From Nevskia sp. (GTDB taxonomy: Bacteria > Pseudomonadota > Gammaproteobacteria > Nevskiales > Nevskiaceae), in assembly GCA_031291075.1 (NCBI GenBank), contig JARLJS010000160.1:1-60074 (forward strand): DNA of 60,074 nucleotides, given 5' to 3'. A program made the translations under genes and the position numbers. Positions 43,600 to 52,469 of the stretch are shown here, piece after piece (within the stretch, counting starts at the first letter, position 1; each line of letters starts with the position of its first letter). A model generated the notes under the pieces. The model worked only from the letters and a program-made list of their open reading frames with translations, ran no database searches and was not told the origin of the DNA.

Positions 43600-44997
43600 A
43601 TGAGCACCATTGCGGCTAGCACGGCCTGGGTGGACGGCAAGCGGTATCTCTGGCTGCTCAGCCCGATGATCCCGGTGCTGGCCCTGATCGGGCTGGGATT
43701 GTTCCTCCACACCGGCTTCTGGCTGTTCGCCTGGTCGGGCACCATCCTGCTCTACGGCATCATCCCGCTGCTCGACTGGCTGATCGGCGAGGACAGCAAC
43801 AATCCGCCGGAATCCGCGGTCGGCCACCTCGAGGATGACCTCTACTACCGCATCATCGTCTACTGCTACATCCCCGCGCAGTATGCCGTGACCGTGTGGG
43901 GCGCCTGGATCGCAGTGACCAGCCACGGCTCCTGGCTGTCCACGGCCGGCCTGGTGTTCACCGTCGGCACCATCAACGGCATCGCCATCAACACCGCCCA
44001 CGAGCTGGGGCACAAGAAGGACGCCCTGGAACGCTGGCTGGCCAAGCTGACGCTGGCGCCGGTGGCCTATGGCCACTTTTTCGTCGAGCACAACAAGGGC
44101 CACCACAAGAACGTGGCGACACCGGACGACCCCGCCAGCTCCAGGATGGGCGAGACCTTCTGGGCCTTCCTGCCGCGCACCGTGGTCGGCAGCGTGCGCT
44201 CCGCCTGGAGCATCGAAAAGGAACGGCTGGCGCGCAACGGCCACAGCCCCTGGACCACCGACAACGAAATCCTGCAGGCCTGGGCCATGACCGTGGCGCT
44301 GTTCGGCGCGATCGCGGCCTGGCTCGGCTGGCCGGCGCTGCTGTTCCTGGTGCTGCAGGCGGGCTACGGCGCTTCCATGCTGGAGGTGGTGAACTACCTG
44401 GAGCACTACGGCCTGCTGCGCCGCCAGGGCGCCGACGGGCGCTACGAACGTTGTACCCCGGCCCACTCCTGGAACAGCAACCACATCGTCACCAACCTGT
44501 TCCTGTACCAGCTGCAGCGCCACTCCGATCACCACGCCAACCCGACACGCCGCTTCCAGGCATTGCGGCATTTCGACGACAGCCCGCAACTGCCGTCGGG
44601 TTACGCCTCGATGATCCTGCTGGCGTACGTCCCGCCGCTGTGGTTCCGCCAGATGGACCCGCGCGTGGTGCAGCATTACGGCGGCGACCTGACCAGGGCC
44701 AACCTCTACCCGCCCAGGCGCGAGGCTCTGCTGCGCCGCTGGAGCCGGCGCAGCCTGGATGACGGCAGTCCCGAACTGTACCCCGGCAACCACGTCACCA
44801 GCGGAGCCGTCCCAGCCAGCTCGGCCTCGCGCTACCAGTGCACGGACTGCGGCTACATCTACGACGAAGCCAAGGGCTGTCCCCACGAGGGCTTCCCGCC
44901 CGGCACGCCGTGGTCGCGGATTCCCGATCACTGGGCGTGCCCCGACTGCGCCGTGCGCGAGAAAGTGGACTTCGTACCGGTCGGCAGGACCGACTGA
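43600..44997 (+). CDS. alkB: Alkane 1-monooxygenase with fused C-terminal rubredoxin
   Basis: A 465-residue membrane di-iron hydroxylase. Its histidine boxes are HELGHK (134-139), EHNKGHHK (from Glu163), NYLEHYG (His269) and RHSDHHANP (from about 307), within about six TM helices. A rubredoxin domain follows (about 410-455) with CTDCGY and CPDC, the four iron-binding cysteines. The enzyme hydroxylates medium-chain n-alkanes at C1, and the fused rubredoxin should deliver electrons directly. Rubredoxin reductase is not in the window. No alk regulator is adjacent, and YaeQ follows on the same strand. Confidence 0.95.
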   Translation: MSTIAASTAWVDGKRYLWLLSPMIPVLALIGLGLFLHTGFWLFAWSGTILLYGIIPLLDWLIGEDSNNPPESAVGHLEDDLYYRIIVYCYIPAQYAVTVWGAWIAVTSHGSWLSTAGLVFTVGTINGIAINTAHELGHKKDALERWLAKLTLAPVAYGHFFVEHNKGHHKNVATPDDPASSRMGETFWAFLPRTVVGSVRSAWSIEKERLARNGHSPWTTDNEILQAWAMTVALFGAIAAWLGWPALLFLVLQAGYGASMLEVVNYLEHYGLLRRQGADGRYERCTPAHSWNSNHIVTNLFLYQLQRHSDHHANPTRRFQALRHFDDSPQLPSGYASMILLAYVPPLWFRQMDPRVVQHYGGDLTRANLYPPRREALLRRWSRRSLDDGSPELYPGNHVTSGAVPASSASRYQCTDCGYIYDEAKGCPHEGFPPGTPWSRIPDHWACPDCAVREKVDFVPVGRTD

Positions 44998-45073
44998 TCC
45001 CGCCGATATGGGCGAGCGCGGGTGCGGCCGGCGCCGCCCGCGGCGTGACAGGAACGTGTAAGCTGCGGGCCCC

Positions 45074-45613
45074 ATGGCCCTCACCGCGACGCTTTACAAC
45101 CTGGCGATCGAGCTGGCCGACGTCGACCGCGGCGTCTACCAGAGCTTCGACCTGCGTATTGCCCGGCATCCGTCCGAAACGGCGGAGTTCCTGCTCACGC
45201 GCGTGCTGGCCTACTGCCTTGAATTCGGCGAAGGCATCGCGCTGTCCGAGGGGGTCGCCGCCGTGGACGAACCGGCGGTGCTGGTGCGCGACTTGACCGG
45301 CCGGGTGACCGCCTGGATCGAGGTGGGTGCTCCCGACGCCGAGCGGCTGCACCGCGGCAGCAAGCTCGCCGGCCGCGCCGCCGTCTACACCCACCGCGAC
45401 CCGGCCCAGCTGCTGGCGCAGTTGGCCGGCAAGAAGATCCACCGGGCGGAGGATATCCCGCTCTACAGCTTCGACCGCGGCTTCGCCGCCGGCGCCGCCG
45501 CGGCGCTGCAGCGCCGCAGCAAGCTGAGCGTGTCGGTGACCGAAGCCCAGCTCTACCTGGGGATCGACGACGCCAGCTTCGGCACCGCGATCGAGCGGCA
45601 CCGGCTGGCCTGA
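45074..45613 (+). CDS. yaeQ: YaeQ family protein
   Basis: A 179-residue protein matching YaeQ over its full length. It starts ATLYNLAIELADVDRGVYQS and contains LRIARHPSETAEFLLTRVLA and WIEVGAPDAERLHRGSK, the PD-(D/E)xK nuclease-like fold of the family. The cellular role is not settled. It lies downstream of alkB with a 76-bp gap, and is convergent with the cytochrome c gene. Confidence 0.93.
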   Translation: MALTATLYNLAIELADVDRGVYQSFDLRIARHPSETAEFLLTRVLAYCLEFGEGIALSEGVAAVDEPAVLVRDLTGRVTAWIEVGAPDAERLHRGSKLAGRAAVYTHRDPAQLLAQLAGKKIHRAEDIPLYSFDRGFAAGAAAALQRRSKLSVSVTEAQLYLGIDDASFGTAIERHRLA

Positions 45614-45650
45614 TTGTTCACAGGTTCCCTGGGGCCTGCGGGCCCTGGGT

Positions 45651-46007
45651 TTACTTGTTGTGCGACAGCACCCAGGTGGCGAGCTGCTTGGCTTCCTCGT
45701 CCGTCACCGGCGCGCGCAGGACCGAAGGCGGCATATCGGTGGTACCCCAGTGCTTGTTGACGATCCAGTGCGGGTCGGTGCCGGTCTTGATCTCGTCGGC
45801 CAGCATGGTGTCGGCATTGGCCATCCCATGGTAGCGCCGCGCGATCTGCTGGAACGAGGGCCCGTAGCTCGGCGTCGAAGTCTTGTGGCAGCTGAAACAT
45901 TTGCGTGCTTTGGCCAGTTCGACGGTGGAATCCGCCGCGAAAGCCGGTGCCAGTGCCAGCGGCAGCAGCAGCGTCGCCGCAAACTTCGCCACAGTGTTCG
46001 GTCTCAT
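45651..46007 (-). CDS. Periplasmic class I c-type cytochrome
   Basis: A 118-residue protein. The signal peptide (residues about 1-24, ending APAFAA) is followed by one heme-binding site CFSCH (37-41), YGPSFQQIARRY and a likely Met ligand in TTDMPPSVL. The size and layout match small c8/c551-type electron carriers. ATG 46007 follows GGAGGGG. An FNR-type box lies 114 bases upstream, suggesting induction under low oxygen. Confidence 0.9.
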   Translation of the reverse strand: MRPNTVAKFAATLLLPLALAPAFAADSTVELAKARKCFSCHKTSTPSYGPSFQQIARRYHGMANADTMLADEIKTGTDPHWIVNKHWGTTDMPPSVLRAPVTDEEAKQLATWVLSHNK

Positions 46008-46120
46008 GAGCCCCCTCCGGTCGCAGTGGAAAAAAGCGCGGGCACTGCGCCGGCTGGCACAATTGCCCCGGCGCGGCATCCCGCACGGCGCTACCTTAAG
46101 CCCTGCGGCCGCCGAAAGGA

Positions 46121-46134
46121 TTGACCTGGATCAA
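46121..46134. promoter_or_regulatory. FNR/ANR-type box upstream of the cytochrome c gene
   Basis: TTGAC-CTGG-ATCAA matches the FNR/ANR consensus TTGAT-N4-ATCAA with one difference. On the minus strand TTAAGGT (complement of 46093-46099) lies at the spacing expected for a -10 element of a promoter activated from about -41.5. The region between the cytochrome and the esterase stop codon at 46147 has no ORF of its own. Confidence 0.7.
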
Positions 46135-46146
46135 GCCGGCCGCTGG

Positions 46147-47064
46147 CTATGGCGACAGTCGCGCCTGCGCGTCGGCTGCCCGCTGCGGCGCCGGAACGGC
46201 GGTGACGCCCCGCACGAAGCCGGCGACATGGTCGATCAATTCCTGGTGCCCGGGCAGGCGGCTGGCCATCAGGGCGATGATCTTGACGTGCCCCATCCGC
46301 GGATAGGTCACCTTTTCGGCCGCCCCGCCCTCGCCGCGGATGCGTTCATACAGATTGTTGGTGTTCTTGACGTACACCACGTCGTCGTCGTCCCCGGCCA
46401 GCAGCAGCAGCGGCGGCCCGCTGCCGTCGGCATAGTGGATCGGCTGGGTCAGCGGCCAGCTCTCGCGCGGACCGAACAGCTCCTGCAGCACCGGGTCGGT
46501 GATGGGCAGGAAGTCGTAAGGGCCGGCCAGGCCCACCATGCCGCGCAGCCAGGCGCGATCGCCGCCGGAGCGGCGCAGCAGATCCGGGTCCAGCGCGAGC
46601 ATCGCCGCGTTGTAAGCACCGGCGGAATGCCCCATCACCACCAGCTTGGCCGGGTCGGCACCATAGGCCGCGGCATGGGCGTGGGCCCACACCAGCGCCC
46701 TGGCGCAGTCGTCGAGAAATGCCGGATAGCGGACCTGCGGATAGAGCCGGTAGTCGGCGATCATCGCCACGAAACCCTGCTGCGCCAGGGCTTGCCCGAC
46801 AAACTTGTAGGCCGACCGGTCCAGCGACTTGCCGGCCTGCCAGCTGCCGCCGTAGAAGAACAGCACCAATGGCGCATCGCGGGCGCCGTCGGGAACGTAG
46901 ACGTCCAGACGCAAGCCGTCGGCGGCGTCATAGGCCTCCCCCCGCTCGACCCGGTAGCCGCTGTCGGGCGTGATGGCGTTGATGAACTGTGCACCGGAAC
47001 AAGCGGCCAGCAGCAGGGTGGTGAACAGCGTGGCGGCAACGACGATATGGCTTTTCATGCCCAT
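46147..47064 (-). CDS. Lipoprotein alpha/beta hydrolase (esterase family)
   Basis: About 305 residues. An N-terminal lipobox (LLLAAC) suggests outer-membrane or periplasmic anchoring. The fold shows an oxyanion region FFYGGSWQAGKS, the nucleophile elbow GHSAG, the acid in LAGDDDDVVY and a His in RMGHVKII. This is close to the carboxylesterase/BD-FAE type. The start is either ATG 47064 or ATG 47058; neither has a strong ribosome site. The substrate is unknown. Confidence 0.88.
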   Translation of the reverse strand: MGMKSHIVVAATLFTTLLLAACSGAQFINAITPDSGYRVERGEAYDAADGLRLDVYVPDGARDAPLVLFFYGGSWQAGKSLDRSAYKFVGQALAQQGFVAMIADYRLYPQVRYPAFLDDCARALVWAHAHAAAYGADPAKLVVMGHSAGAYNAAMLALDPDLLRRSGGDRAWLRGMVGLAGPYDFLPITDPVLQELFGPRESWPLTQPIHYADGSGPPLLLLAGDDDDVVYVKNTNNLYERIRGEGGAAEKVTYPRMGHVKIIALMASRLPGHQELIDHVAGFVRGVTAVPAPQRAADAQARLSP

Positions 47065-47214
47065 GGCGTGCAAGGCGGTGTGCGTTGATCGGCGCGGCAA
47101 GGCGCGGTGTACCTCCGGCCCCCACAACGGACACTATGCCACGGGCCGGTTCCGCCCGTTATACGGCCGACGGCCGGGTGTGGATGCAGCCGGCGGCAAC
47201 GCCCCGGACCGGGC

Positions 47215-49109
47215 TCAGAATTCCGCCCAGTGCTCCGCGGCAGCCGCACTCCGCACCGCCGGTTTCGCCGCACCGTTGCTCTTCGGGCTCTCCGCCCGCA
47301 GCGGGCGGACCACGCGGGAACGCGGTAGTTCGTCGGACTTCGACGCGACCGGCGGCGGCGCGGCGGACGCCACGGCCGGCACCTGCCCGTCCAGCCTGAA
47401 CCGCCGCACCGTCTCCACCAGCCCCGACGCCTGCTCCTGCAAGGACTGTGCGGACGCGGTGATCTGCTCCACCATGGCGGCGTTCTGCTGGGTACCTTCA
47501 TCCATGTGCATCACGGCCTGGTTGACCTGATCGATGCCGTTGCTCTGCTCGGCCGAAGCCGCGCTGATCTCGGCCATGATGTCAGTGACCCGCTTCACCG
47601 ACATCACCACCTCCTGCATGGTCGATCCGGCCAGCTCCACCAGCTTCCCACCGACCGCGACTTTGCCGGCGGAATCGCCGATCAGCTCCTTGATTTCCTT
47701 CGCCGCCGCCGCGGAGCGCTGGGCCAGGCCGCGCACCTCGGTTGCCACCACCGCGAAGCCGCGCCCCTGCTCGCCGGCGCGGGCCGCTTCCACCGCGGCA
47801 TTGAGCGCGAGGATATTGGTCTGGAAGGCGATACCGTCGATGACGCCGATGATATCCGCGATCCTGCGGCTGGACTGGCTGATGGCGTCCATGGTCTTGA
47901 TCACCTCGCCCACCGCCTCGCCGCCCTTGCGCGCGACGTCGCTGGCGCCGATCGCCAGCTGGTTGGCCTGGCGCGCGTTCTCCGCGTTCTGCTTGACGGT
48001 GCTGGTCAGCTCCTCCATCGAGCTGGCGGTCTCCTCCAGCGAGGCCGCCTGTTGCTCAGTGCGGGCCGACAGGTCGGAATTGCCGGAAGCGATCTCCTTC
48101 GAGGCGATGCTGATCGCATCGGCCGAATTCCTCATCTGCAGCACGATATCCTGCGAGGTCCGCAGCAGCCGGTTGATGGCCTCGGCGAGCTGGCGGAAGA
48201 AGCCCTGCTTGTCCTCCACCGTGATCTTGCGGGTGAAATCGCCGTCCGCCGCGCCCTGCGCCGCGGCCATCACCTCGGTCTCGGTGGCGACTTCGGCGGT
48301 GCGGTCCTTCCACTCCACCACGGTGCCCTGGCGCTCGCCGCGCTCATCCAGGATCGGATTCACGGTGAGGCAGAAGGTGTGCCCGCCCAGCCTGATCTCG
48401 GCCCGATGAGTCTGCTTGAGCGCCGTCAGCATCGCGGCCTGGTGTTCGGGGCGCTGATGAAACGCATCCATGCTGGCGCCGATCAATTTGTCGGCGTCGA
48501 ACTTCGGCAACTGCTTACGGATGTCGGCCGCCGCCGAACTGAACATCTCGCGCACCGTGGCGTTCATGTAGATGATGCGGCGCTCGTTGTCGGCGATCAT
48601 CACGTTGTTGCTGACGTTGTCCAGCGCGCAACGCACGCGCCGGTTTTCCGCGGCGATACGCTCGAGCCGAGCCTGATTTTCCGCCTCGCGCGCCGCCGCG
48701 GTGAGCTCGGCCGTCAGGTCCACTCCACCACGTAGCCGAGGCGGCGGCCGCGGCCGTCGTCGATCGGGTTGAGGATGAGGGAAAAGGTGCGGCCGTCGAT
48801 GACGATGCGTGCGGTGTGCTGCCCCTGCATGCGCTTCAGCATGCCACGCTGATGGGCGGGGTTCTTGTGGAAGACGTCGATGTTCGAACCGACGATGCGG
48901 TCGGCCGTGAAATCCGGCAGCTGCTTGCGGATGTCGGCTTCGGCATCCGCCAGCATGCGCTGGATGGAACGGTTGACGTAGACGATGTTCAGGTCGGGGT
49001 CGGCGATCATCACGTTGGTCGACGCCATGTCCAGCCCGCCGCGGATGCGCGCCGTCGCGGCTCCGGACCTCTTGCCGATCGACTTGAACCGGCTCCAAAT
49101 CCCTTTCAT
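47215..49109 (-). pseudogene. Soluble PAS-PAS methyl-accepting chemotaxis protein with a frameshift
   Basis: ATG 49109 (GGAGG upstream) begins [16 protein letters not shown] and a first PAS domain with [19 protein letters not shown]. That frame ends at TGA 48714-48716 after YVVEWT. The next frame continues directly as [16 protein letters not shown], a second PAS ([17 protein letters not shown]), a HAMP-like linker and a full MCP signalling domain with [20 protein letters not shown]. The junction reads GAGTGGACCTGACG; one missing G (TGGGACCTG) would restore VEWDLTAEL. There are no TM segments, so the receptor would be cytoplasmic. This is a one-base lesion or a sequence error; without it the protein is about 631 residues. 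Confidence 0.85.
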
Positions 49110-49233
49110 GCTGCCTCCAAAAAAAGAGCAGCGCAGCCATGTGCGCCTTCAATGGCGCTACATTAGGGATTGTGGTCGGCGGAGTATATTGATCTACGGT
49201 CGGAAAACCGGGTGCCGGCTGCCGGCGGGCGGC

Positions 49234-52005
49234 CTACAGTCGCCGTCCGTCCCGCAGCATGCGGGCGAAGTCGTCGGCCGGGACGGCGGGGCTGAACAGG
49301 AAGCCCTGGATCTCGTCGCAACGCAGCAGCCGCAGGAACTTGAGCTGCTCGTCCGAGTCGACGCCCTCCGCCACCACGCGCAGGCTCATCGAACGCGCCA
49401 GCGAGATGATGGTCGAGACGATGCCCATGGTGTCGGCGCTGTCGGTCATGCCGATGATGAAGGAGCGGTCGATCTTGACCGAGCTCACCGGCAGCTTGGA
49501 CAGGTAGGACAGGGAGGAATAACCGGTGCCGAAATCGTCGATGGCGAGCTGCACGCCCATTTCGCGCACGTCGCGCAGCTTGCCGATGTGCTGCTGCATG
49601 TCCGGCATCAGCACCGATTCGGTGATCTCCAGTTCCAGGCCCGCGGCTTCCCGCCCGCGCCCCTGCACCACCGCCCGCACCTCGTCGACGAAGTCCGGCT
49701 GGCGCAGCTGCAGCGGCGAGACGTTGACCGCAATGTGCGGCAGCGCCAGGCCCGCCGCGAGCCACCGGTTGCGGTCGGCGGCCGCCTGGCGCAGCACCCA
49801 GCGGCCGACGTCCAGGATCAGGCCCGTCTCCTCCAGCAGCGGCATGATCTGGGCGGGCGGCACCAGGCCGAGCTCGGGGCTGTTCCAGCGCAGCAGCGCC
49901 TCGGCGCCGCAGATAGTGCCCTCGCGCAGGTCCACCTTGGGCTGGTAGTAGAGCACGAACTCCGACTCGTCCAGCGCACGGCGGAGCTGCCCTTCCAGCT
50001 TCAGCTTCTGCTTGAGCGCCAGGCCCATCTGCTGGGTGTAGAACAGGTAGTTCTCGCCCGAGGTCTTGGCCTTTTTCAGGGCGGCCTCGGCGTTCTGGAT
50101 CAGGCTGTCGCCGTCGTCGCCATCCTCCGGGAATATGGCGATGCCGACCCGCGCCGACACACGCACCTCCTGGCCGGCCAGCAGGTACGGCCGGTTGAGG
50201 CCGTTCCACATGCGCTCGCGCATCACCGTGGCCAGCCCGGGGGTGTGGCGGAGGTCGGGCGCGATCACCGCGAAGCGATCGCCGCTGACCCGGGCCAGGC
50301 GGTTGGCGCCGCCGGCATAGCGGCGCAGCCGGCGGGCGAACATCTTGAGCAGCTCGTCGCCGGCAGCCATGCCCAGCGTGTCGTTCACGGTCTTGAAGCG
50401 CGCCACGTCCAGCAGCAGCACCGTCAGGCCTTCCTCCTTCTGCCGCGCCGCCTGGGCGTACTGGTTGAGGCGGTCGCTGAACAGCCGGCGGTTGGCGAGC
50501 CGGGTGAGCACGTCGTAATAGGCCAGGTAGTCGAGCTGCTCCTCGCGCGAGATGAACTCGAGCGCATAGGAGATGTCGCCAGCGAGCTCAGCCAGGAGCT
50601 TCACCTCGCTGTCGTCGAAGAAGTCGGATTCGCCGGCGTAGAAGCAGATGCAGCCGATCATCTTGTTGCCGGCCTGCAGCGGGAAGGCGGCCACCGAACG
50701 GAAACCGCGGCTCAGAGCCTCGTCTCGCCACGAAGCGAAGTCGGGGTCGGTGGCGATGTCGTTGCAGATGCGCGGCCGCCCCTCGCGCAGATTGCCGGCG
50801 CTGGGACCCCGCCCGGCGGGCTGTTCGCCGGACAGGCGGATGCGCTGCCGGCTGTCGATATACCCTTCGCTCAGGCCGCAGGACGCCACCGGGACCAGCG
50901 CATCCCCCTGCAGCCTGCCGATCCAGGCCATCGGGAACAGGCCCTGCTCGACCGCGATGCGGCAGGCGCCGTCGAACAGCTCCTGCTGGTTGCGGGCACG
51001 CACGATCAGGGTGTTGATGCCGGACAGCACGGCGTAGACGCGGTTGAGACGGCGCGCCGCCGCTTCGGCCTGCTCGCGCTGGATCACCTTCAGCTGCAGC
51101 GCCTCGTTGGCCTGGCGCAGCGCGTCCTCCGCCACCTGCTGGTCGTGGATGTCGGTGGCGGTGCCGACCCATTCGATGACCTTGCCTTCGGCATTGCGCA
51201 ACGGCACGGCGCTGGACCGGAAGTACCGGTAGGAGCCGTCCCGCATCAGCATGCGGAAGCGGTTTTCGTAGTTGCCGCCGCGACGAATCCCCTCCGCCCA
51301 GTCCTCGACGACGCGTGCACGATCGTCGGGGTGGACCACCGTCAGCCAGTCCTGTGCGTATGCCCGCTCCGGCGGCAGGCCGGTATAGCGCTCGAACACC
51401 GGCGATACGTTGAACACGCTACCCCTGGGATCGGCCAGCCAGACGATCTGGGTCGAAGCCTCCACCAGGGAGCGGAAGCGCTCCTCGCTGCGCTTCAGCG
51501 CCAGCTGTGCCAGCTTGCTCTCGTGGATGTCGCGGGTGGCGCCGACCATCCGCAGCGGCCCGGCGGCGTCATACTCGCAACGGCCGCGGGAATCCACCCA
51601 GCGCATGGCGCCGTCCTGCCGGATGATGCGGTATTCGGCCTCGTACTCGATGTTCTGGACGACGGCGGCGCGGAAGCGGGCAAACACCATGGGACGATCG
51701 TCGACATGGATGGCGTTGACGAAGTCCTCCAGGGTGGGGTTGGCACCAGGGGCCAGTCCGAAAATCGATTTGAGCGTTTCGCTCCATTCCAGGGTCTGGT
51801 TGGCGATGCCCCATACCCAGGTGCCGGCGCCGAACGCCTCGATCGCCTGCAGCAGCCTGTTGTCGCCGCCCAGCCGGCGCGATTCCGCCGGCGGCGCCTG
51901 CACGCCGACGCGATCCCCCTCCGGTTCGGTGGCGCGCGATTCGCCCGCGGCCTGCCAGTCGGAAGGCACGATCCGATCCTCGGCGTCCGGCTCACGACTC
52001 TCCAC
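49234..52005 (-). CDS. PAS-PAS-GAF-GGDEF-EAL protein, predicted c-di-GMP phosphodiesterase
   Basis: A 923-residue cytoplasmic protein. Domains are PAS (about 45-165), PAS (about 175-300), a short coiled coil, GAF (about 335-485), GGDEF (about 495-655) and EAL (about 665-920). The GGDEF loop is degenerate (RVSGDRFAVI, SGDRF for GGDEF), so cyclase activity is unlikely. The EAL domain keeps EALLRW, AVNVSP, LEITES, IDDFGTGYSS, VKIDRSF and VAEGVD. The start is GTG 52005, with GGAG seven bases upstream. It is the third c-di-GMP enzyme in 16 kb. It lies upstream of the chemoreceptor on the same strand, 124 bases away. Confidence 0.92.
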   Translation of the reverse strand: MESREPDAEDRIVPSDWQAAGESRATEPEGDRVGVQAPPAESRRLGGDNRLLQAIEAFGAGTWVWGIANQTLEWSETLKSIFGLAPGANPTLEDFVNAIHVDDRPMVFARFRAAVVQNIEYEAEYRIIRQDGAMRWVDSRGRCEYDAAGPLRMVGATRDIHESKLAQLALKRSEERFRSLVEASTQIVWLADPRGSVFNVSPVFERYTGLPPERAYAQDWLTVVHPDDRARVVEDWAEGIRRGGNYENRFRMLMRDGSYRYFRSSAVPLRNAEGKVIEWVGTATDIHDQQVAEDALRQANEALQLKVIQREQAEAAARRLNRVYAVLSGINTLIVRARNQQELFDGACRIAVEQGLFPMAWIGRLQGDALVPVASCGLSEGYIDSRQRIRLSGEQPAGRGPSAGNLREGRPRICNDIATDPDFASWRDEALSRGFRSVAAFPLQAGNKMIGCICFYAGESDFFDDSEVKLLAELAGDISYALEFISREEQLDYLAYYDVLTRLANRRLFSDRLNQYAQAARQKEEGLTVLLLDVARFKTVNDTLGMAAGDELLKMFARRLRRYAGGANRLARVSGDRFAVIAPDLRHTPGLATVMRERMWNGLNRPYLLAGQEVRVSARVGIAIFPEDGDDGDSLIQNAEAALKKAKTSGENYLFYTQQMGLALKQKLKLEGQLRRALDESEFVLYYQPKVDLREGTICGAEALLRWNSPELGLVPPAQIMPLLEETGLILDVGRWVLRQAAADRNRWLAAGLALPHIAVNVSPLQLRQPDFVDEVRAVVQGRGREAAGLELEITESVLMPDMQQHIGKLRDVREMGVQLAIDDFGTGYSSLSYLSKLPVSSVKIDRSFIIGMTDSADTMGIVSTIISLARSMSLRVVAEGVDSDEQLKFLRLLRCDEIQGFLFSPAVPADDFARMLRDGRRL

Positions 52006-52469
52006 GAAATCTCCGGTGCTTCAGAACCGATGCCGGGGAACACCCGGACCGGTTCCGATACGCCAGACTGGCTCTCCTGCCCATGCCACCTCCACCCTCA
52101 GATCACCCATGCTGCGACTTGCGTCGCGGGGCAGCTGCTTCCCATTTTTTGCAATCGCCAGACGCACTTATCAGTAAGCTACGCCGTGACCGGTGGCAGA
52201 TCAATTGAATTCCGGACCAACGAACCGATCTGGCCGCAGATACGGATAGCCGGGCCATGGGAACCTGTCCGCGCTCCAGGCGGGCACAGGCGGCTGTCCC
52301 GCCTCGCCCGGCGCCCCCGGCAAACGGCCCGCGCAGCTTGCGGCGCGGAGCCTCGGGTGGGTGAATATGCCCTTGAAAACAACGGCTTCGACACGGTGGC
52401 CGGGCGGTGGCATAGCCCGCCCCGGCGCGCCAGAATAACCCACGCTCCAGCGAACAGCGTCGGGAACAT
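52006..52469. other. 464-bp divergent intergenic region, no supported gene
   Basis: This region lies between the phosphodiesterase and dinB starts. Overlapping ORFs are present in several frames, but none has a start site, a signal sequence or family resemblance. I see no LexA-type palindrome. The stretch around 52140-52215 is relatively AT-rich and may hold the promoters. Confidence 0.5.

Noticed and set aside
48714-48722. Programmed -1 frameshift in the chemoreceptor
   Set aside because: There is no X-XXY-YYZ slippery heptamer or stimulatory hairpin at the junction. A one-base deletion is simpler.
52140-52469. LexA (SOS) box for dinB
   Set aside because: No CTGT-N8-ACAG palindrome is visible upstream of the start.
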